Source: Methanobacteriota archaeon
GTDB lineage: Archaea; Thermoplasmatota; Poseidoniia; Poseidoniales; Thalassarchaeaceae
Direction of reading: 5' to 3'
Length of the DNA: 39,863 nt
Assembly: GCA_002726275.1 (NCBI GenBank)
Contig: PBSO01000037.1
Location: forward strand, 1-39,863
Shown here: positions 23,165 to 30,713 of the stretch, one piece after another
Numbering within the stretch: the first letter of the stretch is position 1
Layout of the letters: the number at the start of each line of letters is the position of its first letter
Translations under genes and position numbers: made by a program
The notes under the pieces: model-generated
The model's database searches: none
What the model was told of the DNA's origin: nothing
What the model saw: only the letters and a program-made list of their open reading frames with translations

Positions 23165-23767
23165 CTACTCATCATCGTCGAAATCACTTTCGCCGTCTTC
23201 GCCGTTCAACTTCAGGAAACTTGGCAGGGTTAGAAGCCGCTTCAGAGAGCACCTCAGGATCACTTCGTCAAGCCTAGAGGTAGTCCTGGCAAGCTGTCCA
23301 ACAGGAATGATGAAACTCTCCTCGATTCCATGCTTCTTCTTGACCATGAAGTGAGGGGTTACAATAACTCCCCTGTATGTTCTCTTGATCTTCACCATAC
23401 CCACAACGTTCCCTATGTCGATTCCATCGTTGTCAAGCACCGCGCGATCAAGAAGCTCATCCGGGGCAAACAACTCTTCCGAGATCCTCACTGTGTTCCT
23501 CCACCTCCTCTGTAGTTCACGCATTGATTTTGATAGCTTAATTGCACCATCTGGCCTAATGCTGTGAACTAATTCCTTCGAAAGGGGAGCGCTTTCAGCT
23601 GCCTTTCTCATGTATTCCTCTGCGACTCCAGGGACAACTTTCAATCTAAGGGACTGAACACATTCGTCCCTCGGATGAAACCTCTCTCCCGTGACTACGC
23701 CGACGAAAGTGTCTCCGACATATACGTCCCTTTGGAGTAGCTCTTGTATTCTATAATCATCATTCAT
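23165..23767 (-). CDS. PRC-barrel-like protein
   Basis: A 201-residue cytosolic protein with two short beta-barrel-like blocks. One is near the N-terminus (VYVGDTFVGVVTGERFHPRDECVQSLRLKV) and one follows residue 125 (NDGIDIGNVVGMVKIKRTYRGVIVTPHFMVKKK...FIIPVGQLA). A helical segment lies between them and an acidic tail, SDFDDDE, ends the protein. The repeated 'G-x-x-hydrophobic turn' pattern suggests PRC-barrel domains, which occur in archaeal proteins linked to RNA processing and cell division. This is a fold-level guess. The ATG at 23767 has GGTGAG just upstream. A TTG at 23815 would sit about 32 nt from the TATA-like CGTATAGTATAAG and could be a leaderless start. Confidence 0.6.
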   Translation of the reverse strand: MNDDYRIQELLQRDVYVGDTFVGVVTGERFHPRDECVQSLRLKVVPGVAEEYMRKAAESAPLSKELVHSIRPDGAIKLSKSMRELQRRWRNTVRISEELFAPDELLDRAVLDNDGIDIGNVVGMVKIKRTYRGVIVTPHFMVKKKHGIEESFIIPVGQLARTTSRLDEVILRCSLKRLLTLPSFLKLNGEDGESDFDDDE

Positions 23768-24014
23768 TTTCTCACCGATTGTTGTTGAGTGTGCATCCCC
23801 CGCGCTTCTCTCCAATGTTCCAGACGCTTGATTGGCACTTATACTATACGTTTAACAAGACTGATAATTCAATTGGAAATTTCAATGATAACCTAATTTT
23901 CCTATTGATAATTTAAAGTGTGTTTGATTATTTGTATGATTATCAGAAATTGGGTTTCGCCGATTATCATGGACTTCTGAAGCGCTGATCCCAACCCGTT
24001 CACAGAGAACCTTG
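23768..24014. promoter_or_regulatory. AT-rich divergent intergenic region
   Basis: About 245 nt between divergent genes, far richer in A and T than the rest of the window. It holds TATA-like sequences for both sides: CGTATAGTATAAG on the minus strand near 23839-23855, and TTTAAA at 23912 and GATTATCAT at 23962 on the plus strand. It also has repeated GATAA(T) (23863, 23887, 23907) and GATTAT (23926, 23938, 23962) words and a near-palindrome, ATTGGAAATTTCAAT. No coding potential is apparent. Confidence 0.5.
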
Positions 24015-25559
24015 ATGTGCGTCGCGTTACTCCAACATGCGATGACAGACGCGTTGGAACTCCTGAACTCGATTCGCAAAAGGACTGGCAAGTCCCTAAC
24101 TCCCGGGCTTCCCGATGAAGTCATTCGGATGTTTTCAGAATCTGACCCCTCTCTTTCCAGGGCGATTGAAGAATCATTAGTCAATTTCGACATTCTCTCT
24201 TCCGATCAAGGAACTTCAATGTTTGATATGGATGAGGATGATATGGTCAGGGAGGTCCAGTCTGATTTCGTCAATTTCTACGCACCAGAAACAGTAAACC
24301 CGTATGTAGCAATAGCTGCAAGAGGTCCATGGATTGTCACTTCCCATGGGGCCGTCTTGCACGATAACGGGGGATATGGTATGCTTGGTATGGGGCACGG
24401 CCCTGATGACGTGATTAATGCGATGCAGCAGAACTGGGTAATGGCCAACGTGATGACTCCCTCATTTAGTCAGAAAAGACTGGCGAATATGATCAGGGCG
24501 GAAGTAGGGCAATCTAGAGGGAACTGCCCTTTTGACAAGTTCATTTGCCTGAATAGCGGCTCTGAATCAGTGGCCATCTCAATGAGAATCGCCGACTTAA
24601 ATTCGAAAATCGAAACTGGGCCAGGTGGCTCTCATGAGGGGAAGCCCACGAAATTACTGGCACTTGAGCAGGCATTCCATGGCAGAACACAGCGCCCCGC
24701 TCAAATTTCAGACTCATGCAGGGACAAGTATGAGGAGCATTTGGCAACTTTCCGTGACAAAGAGGGCGTTATGTTTGTTCCTTCAAATGATGTCGATTCA
24801 CTAAGGGACGCCTTTGCAAAGGCCGAGAGTGAGGGATTCTTCATTGAAATGATGGCTATGGAGCCGGTGATGGGAGAAGGCAACCCAGGGCAATGTGTTA
24901 CAAGAGAGTTCTATGATGAGGCACGCCGTCTAACCAAGGAGCATGGAAGCTTCCTACTAGTCGACTCAATACAAGCAGGATTTCGCGGTCAGGGCTGCCT
25001 AAGCATAGTCGACTACGAAGGCTTCGAGGATTGCGAGGCACCTGATATGGAGACATGGTCAAAGGCACTGAGCGCAGGCCAGTACCCTCTCTCAGTAGTT
25101 GGACTTAGTGAGAGGGCGGCCCAGACGTACGTCGTCGGTGTCTATGGCAATACTATGACAACGAATCCACGGGCACTAGAGACCGCAATCGCAGTTCTGG
25201 GCAGGATCACCCCAGAACTCAGGGACAACATACGCGAACGCGGTTCGGAGTTCAAGAGAAAACTGACAGGGCTAATGGAGGAGTATCCAGGCAGGGTTAT
25301 CGATGTCCAGGGAACCGGATTGCTACTTTGTGCGGAACTAGATCCAGACACACTCCCAGTCATTGGATTCGGTAGTGTTGAGGAATGGTGCCGAAGAAAC
25401 GGCCTCGGGGTAATTCACGGAGGTTCAAACGCCCTGAGATTCACCCCTCACTTCGCCATAACCTCCGAGGAGATAGACATGATAGTAGACATCATCAGGC
25501 AGGCACTGGAACACTTCTCGTCGGCTGAAAAGGAAAACAAGGCGAAATCCCTAGCATGA
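24015..25559 (+). CDS. Class III PLP-dependent aminotransferase, divergent
   Basis: Fold-type I aminotransferase of class III (ornithine, lysine or omega-amino acid transaminase group). Family blocks are visible: GYGMLGMGHGPDDVINAM, CLNSGSESVAISMRIA, QAFHGRTQ, EPVMGEGN, WSKALSAGQYPLS (PLP lysine) and GNTMTTNPRALETAIAVL. The usual DEVQTG motif is DSIQAG, so the second acidic residue is lost while the PLP-ring Asp is kept. The length of about 514 residues exceeds the usual 430-460, owing to an N-terminal extension of roughly 80 residues before the fold. Starts at 24015 or 24042 are possible and neither has a strong Shine-Dalgarno site. Its stop overlaps the next gene's ATG (ATGA), so the two are translationally coupled. 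The substrate is unknown. Confidence 0.88.
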   Translation: MCVALLQHAMTDALELLNSIRKRTGKSLTPGLPDEVIRMFSESDPSLSRAIEESLVNFDILSSDQGTSMFDMDEDDMVREVQSDFVNFYAPETVNPYVAIAARGPWIVTSHGAVLHDNGGYGMLGMGHGPDDVINAMQQNWVMANVMTPSFSQKRLANMIRAEVGQSRGNCPFDKFICLNSGSESVAISMRIADLNSKIETGPGGSHEGKPTKLLALEQAFHGRTQRPAQISDSCRDKYEEHLATFRDKEGVMFVPSNDVDSLRDAFAKAESEGFFIEMMAMEPVMGEGNPGQCVTREFYDEARRLTKEHGSFLLVDSIQAGFRGQGCLSIVDYEGFEDCEAPDMETWSKALSAGQYPLSVVGLSERAAQTYVVGVYGNTMTTNPRALETAIAVLGRITPELRDNIRERGSEFKRKLTGLMEEYPGRVIDVQGTGLLLCAELDPDTLPVIGFGSVEEWCRRNGLGVIHGGSNALRFTPHFAITSEEIDMIVDIIRQALEHFSSAEKENKAKSLA

Positions 25560-26248
25560 GTGATCGGATGGGAAAGAAAGTCCACATCGTTGGAGAAAGG
25601 GACGTATTTTTTGATGCGATATCTGACAGACTAAACAGGGCGGGAGCCATAATCACAGATGACAGGCAAAATGCTGATGTCGTCGTCTCCTTGGGCAAAG
25701 GGTCTAGCGGTGACATAGTTGTGGTCCCTGGGGATATGGAGACTGGAGATGCCAGCCTCATTGTAAGGATCCACGACTTGCTGATCCCCGAGTCTCCCAA
25801 TGAATGGGGCCCAAGGGACATCCATGAGTGGTCGTACAGCATTATGGAAGGCGCAAACAAAAACGAGGCCTCCGATTTCCAAGCTAGGCATTGGCTGCAT
25901 GTAAGGGATGCCACTGATGCACTCTCATTACTGATAATGGCTGACTCGGATGTAATGCCTAGTGGCATACTGAATATGTCTGGGAGGCGTGCATGGGGGC
26001 CTCAAGAGGTTCTAGAGGAGATGACTCTACTTTGGTCTAGATTCACCAATACTCTGAATCACTCGCACACACCAGAGTCACTTTCCGCGATCCCAAGTCC
26101 AGTTCCGGAATCCTCCAGGGGATCAGTCAGCAGACCCGATCTAGGATCACTTCACGAAGCTCTGAGGGAACTAGGAACAGATGGATGGCATCCGCTAGTC
26201 CCTATGCGAGTTGCACTGATGGAGGTCTTCGCTCACGCGGAGAACTGA
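25556..26248 (+). CDS. Truncated, degenerate SDR/epimerase-like protein
   Basis: A 230-residue protein whose second half resembles the C-terminal part of extended SDRs (nucleotide-sugar epimerases/dehydratases): WLHVRDATDALSLLIMA, ILNMSGRRAWGPQEVLEEM and the final LGSLHEALRELGTDGWHPLVPMRVALMEVF. The N-terminus looks like a Rossmann strand (KVHIVGERD), but the GxxGxxG loop and the YxxxK catalytic pair are absent and about 80-100 residues of the core are missing. It probably no longer binds NAD normally or oxidises a sugar, and may be a structural partner of the coupled aminotransferase. The ATGA overlap and shared promoter argue that the two proteins work together. Assignment is by pattern only. 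Confidence 0.65.
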   Translation: MSDRMGKKVHIVGERDVFFDAISDRLNRAGAIITDDRQNADVVVSLGKGSSGDIVVVPGDMETGDASLIVRIHDLLIPESPNEWGPRDIHEWSYSIMEGANKNEASDFQARHWLHVRDATDALSLLIMADSDVMPSGILNMSGRRAWGPQEVLEEMTLLWSRFTNTLNHSHTPESLSAIPSPVPESSRGSVSRPDLGSLHEALRELGTDGWHPLVPMRVALMEVFAHAEN

Positions 26249-26257
26249 TTCAGTTCT
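26241..26257. repeat. Inverted repeat at convergent stop codons
   Basis: AGAACTG-ATT-CAGTTCT is a perfect 7-bp inverted repeat. It contains the TGA of the SDR-like gene and the TGA of the convergent Hc1-like gene. A shared bidirectional RNA hairpin at the 3' ends is plausible. Confidence 0.4.
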
Positions 26258-26426
26258 TGTCGTTCTGGACCTTCACTCTGATGGCCTGAGCCATTCCCTT
26301 GGCGGACTGCATAGCCTTGCGGACTCGGGTACCAGCTGCCTTGTTCCCCTTGTCGTGCTTGACTGCGTCACCCACGGCGTCTTCTAGCATCTCAATCATA
26401 TCATGCATCATCTTCTCGACGGACAT
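26250..26426 (-). CDS. Histone H1/Hc1-like small basic protein
   Basis: A 58-residue protein, MSVEKMMHDMIEMLEDAV...KGNKAAGTRVRKAMQSAKGMAQAIRVKVQNDK. The block KGNKAAGTRVRKAM...IR.KVQ closely resembles the bacterial/chlamydial histone H1-like Hc1 family, which are small chromatin or RNA-binding proteins. The usual Lys-rich tail is missing; the protein ends soon after the conserved helices. The start at MSVEK is chosen over the upstream codon of the ORF track. It lies 63 nt after dys on the same strand, so it may be the last gene of the ubiD-ubiA-uvrB-dys series or have its own promoter. It is not an archaeal histone-fold protein (no HMf signature). DNA compaction is inferred from the family. 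Confidence 0.7.
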   Translation of the reverse strand: MSVEKMMHDMIEMLEDAVGDAVKHDKGNKAAGTRVRKAMQSAKGMAQAIRVKVQNDKN

Positions 26427-26489
26427 AACGCAGGCCCGGTGCAAGAACGCTCTTAGCCGTTTTCACGAACCAAGTCGTGATAATCCCCA

Positions 26490-27473
26490 CTATTGAGAGA
26501 ACAAATCAGCGCCGAGAACCGGCAAAATAACGCTAGCATCGCCCTCTACGACCACTTGAGGCGCCTCTGGACGGACTTTTCCCCAAGAAACGGCCTCCCG
26601 TAGACGAGCACCAGATAGAGAACCATCGTATTCGGGAGCAGTAGTGATTGAAACAGCCGAATCCAATCCGCCTCTGTATTGATTCCACCAAATGACGTGA
26701 TGCTTGGAAATCCCTCCCCCTACCATTAGCGCGTGACTCTCATCTGCCGTCCAAGTCAAGTCAGAGAGGATTTGCTCATCTGCCATAAGATCAACAAAGA
26801 ATTTGGGATTCTTCTGCCGGTGCATGAATAGTTGCGCTCCTATTGATCCATCGGTAATTCCGGGAATGACCATGGGAATACGGTGTTTTGCAACCCAGTG
26901 AAGCAAGGACGACTCATCTTCGATCCTGTCTCCCAGAGCCCAACACAGCTCAACCGAACCAAACCCAAGCCACGGATTATCTGGGATCGCCTCTTTCCGT
27001 TCGATTTCTATTTCATCTAGCCAAGGCAGAACCACGTTCTCCAAAATCTCCCCATAGCACTCATTCGGGACAATCACGTTGCCAAGTCTGTTGAGTCCCT
27101 CTTCACCCAAGGCGATATCATCCAAACTGAAATCCCCGTGGAAGTATTCTCGGTAGGTCCTGGCAATGTCATGATCGAGAGTTCCACATGTGGTAACTAC
27201 GACATTGAAAGACTGCCTCTTCAGCCCCTCTAGGAAGAACCCCCTAGTTCCCGTAGCACAAAGACATGCAGGAAAAGAGAGCCAGTTCAGAACGCCCTGC
27301 TCGCCGACGCTTTCCATCGATTCACGTAATATGTCTCTTGCAGAAGCAAGCTTTGTTGCTGTGAAACCGCCAGCTCTAGACATTTGGTCGATTAGTGACC
27401 CAACACTGTCAACAGACTCGAAGTCATAGTCCTCGACTGGCACGTCGAAGTCGTCTCGCGAGTATCCGGCCAC
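26490..27473 (-). CDS. dys: Deoxyhypusine synthase
   Basis: Transfers the aminobutyl group of spermidine to a lysine of aIF5A, the first step of hypusine formation, using NAD. Diagnostic blocks are NVVVTTCGTLDHDIARTYREYFHGDF, NVIVPNECYGEILENVVLPWL, PMVIPGITDGSIGAQLF and the active-site region GGGISKHHVIWWNQYRGGLDSAVSITTAPEYDGSLSGARLREAVSWGKV with the catalytic lysine. The 327-residue length is typical. The start is a GTG 26 nt after uvrB, with no good Shine-Dalgarno site, so it is likely translated from the uvrB transcript. aIF5A itself is not in the window. Confidence 0.96.
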   Translation of the reverse strand: MAGYSRDDFDVPVEDYDFESVDSVGSLIDQMSRAGGFTATKLASARDILRESMESVGEQGVLNWLSFPACLCATGTRGFFLEGLKRQSFNVVVTTCGTLDHDIARTYREYFHGDFSLDDIALGEEGLNRLGNVIVPNECYGEILENVVLPWLDEIEIERKEAIPDNPWLGFGSVELCWALGDRIEDESSLLHWVAKHRIPMVIPGITDGSIGAQLFMHRQKNPKFFVDLMADEQILSDLTWTADESHALMVGGGISKHHVIWWNQYRGGLDSAVSITTAPEYDGSLSGARLREAVSWGKVRPEAPQVVVEGDASVILPVLGADLFSQ

Positions 27474-27498
27474 GTCAGTCCGCGTCGCTCATTCCCCT

Positions 27499-29775
27499 TC
27501 AATTGGTCGCACTCTGCAGTTGTATTATCCGGTCTCGAATCGAGGCCGCTCTCTCGAAGTCCAGTCTTGCAGCTGCAGCCCGCATCTCCTTCTCCAGCTT
27601 CTCGACAATCCTCGATACGTCACCCCCATCCCCGATGTCAATATTTTCCGATGGAATCTCAGCCCATTCTGGCTGACTCACGTTGTCTAGAACTGAATCG
27701 GACGTATTCCACATGCCGGCACCCAGTGCGAACTTCTGGGCCAGCCCGTCTAGTCCCTTTTTCCCAGGGGCCTTCGCAACCAGCCTCCTGCCTCCGCCAC
27801 TGCCCTTTCCCGCTGCCCCAGCCAACAGGTCCCCAATCTCCTGGCCCATTACCGGTAACGGCTTCTGGATGGTTTTGGGAGTTATTCCGTGCTCCTCGTT
27901 ATGCTTCTTCTGCCTGGACCTCCTTGCAGTGGTCTGCTTCATCGCTGCCTCCATTGAGGGGGAAATTGAATCTGCGTACAGAATCACAATTCCGTTCTCA
28001 TTCCTCGAGGCCCTCCCTATTGTCTGCAGAAGAGACCTCTCGTTCCTAAGGAATCCCTGTTTGTCCGCGTCGAATATTGCAACGAGTGACACCTCTGGTA
28101 TGTCCAATCCCTCTCTCAGAAGATTGATCCCTACAATTACGTCGATGTGCCCAATCCTGAGGGCCTTGATGATCTCGGTCCTCTCAAGAGTGTCTATCTC
28201 AGAGTGCAGATAGTGTGCCTTGATGCCATTTCTTTCTAGGTAACCAGCCACTTCTTCTGCGAACTTGATAGTCATAACCGTGACAAGCACTCGCTCGTCT
28301 CTCTCCACTCTGGAATTTATCTCGGACATCAGATCCTGTACCTGTCCCTCTATCCCCTTCACTACAATCCTCGGATCAAGAAGTCCAGTAGGTCTGATTT
28401 CCATCTTTACGACCCCTTCAATCTCAGAGAGTGTCCCCTCTAGAGTCGAAGAACCCACCCTCTTTTCCAGCTCTGGAGTAGAAACTCCACCTCCTCCCTG
28501 GACATGAAGGAGTCCCTTGGGTACTTCTTGCTTGGTAACCTCAGCGAGATGTCGTAACTCCCTCTCCCCGGGAGTGGCGCTTACATACACCATCTGAGGG
28601 ACTATGGACTGGAACTCATCAATCCTCAGAGGTCTGTTGTCATATGCTGAAGGTAGCCTGAAACCATGGTCAATCAGATTCTTCTTCCTGGAGAAGTCTC
28701 CTCCGTGCATCCCGCCCACTTGTGGCAGAGTCACGTGGCTCTCATCCATTATCACCAGGTATCTATCGTCACCACCGTGAAATTTCTCTGCATTCGTGGA
28801 GAAGAAGTCCAATAGGCAGTACGCTCGTTCTCCCCTCTGGCGCCTGTCGAAATGCCTCGAGTAGTTCTCAACGCCCTTGCAAGAGCCAATCTCGGTTAGC
28901 ATTTCCAGATCAAATCTTGTCCGCCCCTCCAGTCTATGGGCCTCGATGTCCATGCCCTTTCCTTGGAACCAGTCAACCCTTCCATCCAACTCGTGCTCTA
29001 TGTCTTCAAGAGCCTCGTTGAAACTCTCCTCGCTAGTCATATAGAACTCTCTTGGATGTATCCAAGCCTCCTCGAAGTCATACAGTACCTCCCAAGAGAT
29101 GGCCTCACAAATCTGGATCTTCTCTATCCCCTCCCAGCCAAACCTCACTCTCATCGGGTCATCCCTGCTAGGCATCCAGATGTCCAGAACCTCTCCTCGA
29201 AGTCGAATGTCGCCACGAGTCATTCCACCGGTGGTTCTCTTGTACTGTAGGCCGACGAGTTCTCTGACTACATCTTGAGGGTCTATACTCTGTCCAACTT
29301 GCAGTCTGAGGTGGTTCTGCTCGAAAACTTCAGGGGGATTAAGTCCGTAGATGGATGAGACGGTGCCTATGGTAACCACGTCAGGCCTGGAAACCAAAGA
29401 GGCCACTGTGGAGAACCTCTCCTGCTCTATCCTCTCATTCATCTGCAACTCCTTGTCGATGTAAAGGTCCCTGCCAGGGATGTAAGCCTCGGGTTGGTAG
29501 TAGTCGTAGTAGCTAACGAAGTACTCAACGGCATTCTCTGGAAACAGCTCGCTCATTTCCTGCCACAGTTGCCTCGCTAGGGTCTTGTTGTGAGATAGAA
29601 TAAGCGTCGGCATTTGCAACTTCTCGATGATGTTCGCCATCGCGAATGTCTTGCCAGACCCAGTCACCCCCAGTAGTACGCACCTTTCTTGACCTCCCTC
29701 TATCTGTTCCACTAGGGAGTCAATCGCCTGTTGCTGATCACCGGCGGGTCCGTAGTCAGAGCGTAGAACGAACAT
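27499..29775 (-). CDS. uvrB: Excinuclease ABC subunit B (UvrB)
   Basis: DNA damage-verification helicase of the bacterial UvrABC repair system. Walker A is LLGVTGSGKT (about 36-45), followed by SHNKTLARQLWQEM, the damage-gripping beta hairpin YYDYYQPEAYIPGRDLYIDKE, VIMDESHVTLPQ (Walker B), VSATPGERE and LLREGLDIPEVSLVAIFDADKQGFLR. The C-terminal UVR motif VEKLEKEMRAAAARLDFERAASIRDRI is the UvrC contact. Total 758 residues, longer than the bacterial norm of about 670, because of a Gly/Lys-rich linker before the UVR motif. The ATG at 29775 is preceded by AGGTG, and the ORF track uses the GTG just before it. It starts 8 nt after ubiA. An acquired bacterial gene by family distribution. Confidence 0.98.
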   Translation of the reverse strand: MFVLRSDYGPAGDQQQAIDSLVEQIEGGQERCVLLGVTGSGKTFAMANIIEKLQMPTLILSHNKTLARQLWQEMSELFPENAVEYFVSYYDYYQPEAYIPGRDLYIDKELQMNERIEQERFSTVASLVSRPDVVTIGTVSSIYGLNPPEVFEQNHLRLQVGQSIDPQDVVRELVGLQYKRTTGGMTRGDIRLRGEVLDIWMPSRDDPMRVRFGWEGIEKIQICEAISWEVLYDFEEAWIHPREFYMTSEESFNEALEDIEHELDGRVDWFQGKGMDIEAHRLEGRTRFDLEMLTEIGSCKGVENYSRHFDRRQRGERAYCLLDFFSTNAEKFHGGDDRYLVIMDESHVTLPQVGGMHGGDFSRKKNLIDHGFRLPSAYDNRPLRIDEFQSIVPQMVYVSATPGERELRHLAEVTKQEVPKGLLHVQGGGGVSTPELEKRVGSSTLEGTLSEIEGVVKMEIRPTGLLDPRIVVKGIEGQVQDLMSEINSRVERDERVLVTVMTIKFAEEVAGYLERNGIKAHYLHSEIDTLERTEIIKALRIGHIDVIVGINLLREGLDIPEVSLVAIFDADKQGFLRNERSLLQTIGRASRNENGIVILYADSISPSMEAAMKQTTARRSRQKKHNEEHGITPKTIQKPLPVMGQEIGDLLAGAAGKGSGGGRRLVAKAPGKKGLDGLAQKFALGAGMWNTSDSVLDNVSQPEWAEIPSENIDIGDGGDVSRIVEKLEKEMRAAAARLDFERAASIRDRIIQLQSATN

Positions 29776-29783
29776 CACAGCAC

Positions 29784-30713
29784 CTAGTCCAACATCCCAT
29801 CAGCTGTCAATGGATCAATCATCATAATGGCTGCTAGAAGAATCCACCCAGTAAGCATCGAAACACGGAACAGTGTTGTTTGGAAGTCTGCCAATCTATC
29901 CCGGGAAACGATGACTGCAATATTGAGGATGGACATTGCCCCTGCCGCAGCAAGAAACCATATCTCATCCATAGGATCAGAAATTGCGAAGCATGCAAAC
30001 CAAAGAAGAGTAAGTTGTACAGAGGTCCTGGTGGTGGCCTGCTCGCCGAACCTGGAAGGGAATGAATGAATCCCATTTTCCCTATCGCTTTCCACATCCA
30101 TCCTAGCGTAGTTGATGTCGAAGGCAGTTATCCATAATGAGACACCCAATGAAATGAAGAACACCTCGGGGTACCAGTGGAACTCAGTGGAACCATCACC
30201 CATACCGGTAATTGCGGCCCACCCGTGTACATCGGCTGAGACGGCGACCCAGGCAGCTGCTGGAGCAAGTCCCAAGCAAAGCCCCAGCCATGAGTGACAC
30301 AGCCAGGTGTATCTTTTCGTATACGGATAGATTACGAAAACCAGAACTGGAAGCCAAGCCATCATGAGTGCCACCTCGTTAAGCTGCCAGGCCCCGAAGA
30401 GAAGCATCCCAAGAAAAACTGCTGAGAGGGACCAAGCAGTACCCATCGACATGGCACCTGAGACCAAATGGCGATTTTCTGTTCGAGGATTTGTAGCGTC
30501 AATGTCCCTGTCTATGATTCGATTCAGTGCCATAGCCAATCCCCTTGCCCCCACTGCCGCAATTAGAATCCAGAGGATATCGACGCCAAACTTAGGCGTC
30601 GAAAGCTCGTGTACGAATTGGTTGTGAGCTAGGACATACCCAATTAGCACGAATGGAAGTGAGAACAAGGTATGCTCCACCTTGACGAACTCCAGGATGT
30701 CCCTGAAGCCCAT
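29784..30713 (-). CDS. UbiA-family prenyltransferase
   Basis: Membrane enzyme that attaches a polyprenyl chain to an aromatic or similar acceptor. Two Asp-rich motifs are present: NRIIDRDID (about residue 64) and DINYARMDVESD (about 210). There are about eight hydrophobic helices over 309 residues. The pattern is that of UbiA/MenA/MqnP-type enzymes rather than the geranylgeranylglyceryl phosphate synthases. Its start overlaps the ubiD stop by one base (TAATG), so the two are translationally coupled. Together with UbiD this points to respiratory quinone synthesis; the exact acceptor is not readable. Confidence 0.93.
   Translation of the reverse strand: MGFRDILEFVKVEHTLFSLPFVLIGYVLAHNQFVHELSTPKFGVDILWILIAAVGARGLAMALNRIIDRDIDATNPRTENRHLVSGAMSMGTAWSLSAVFLGMLLFGAWQLNEVALMMAWLPVLVFVIYPYTKRYTWLCHSWLGLCLGLAPAAAWVAVSADVHGWAAITGMGDGSTEFHWYPEVFFISLGVSLWITAFDINYARMDVESDRENGIHSFPSRFGEQATTRTSVQLTLLWFACFAISDPMDEIWFLAAAGAMSILNIAVIVSRDRLADFQTTLFRVSMLTGWILLAAIMMIDPLTADGMLD

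Noticed and set aside
23820-24010. Possible replication origin in the AT-rich region
   Set aside because: AT-rich with repeated words, but no ORB-like elements and no cdc6/orc1 gene nearby; promoter region is the simpler reading.
24015-25559. Glutamate-1-semialdehyde aminotransferase (HemL)
   Set aside because: Class III fold is clear, but the DSIQAG motif, N-terminal extension and coupling to an SDR-like gene do not fit HemL.
27683-28213. 176-residue plus-strand ORF
   Set aside because: Antisense of uvrB with no recognisable domain.
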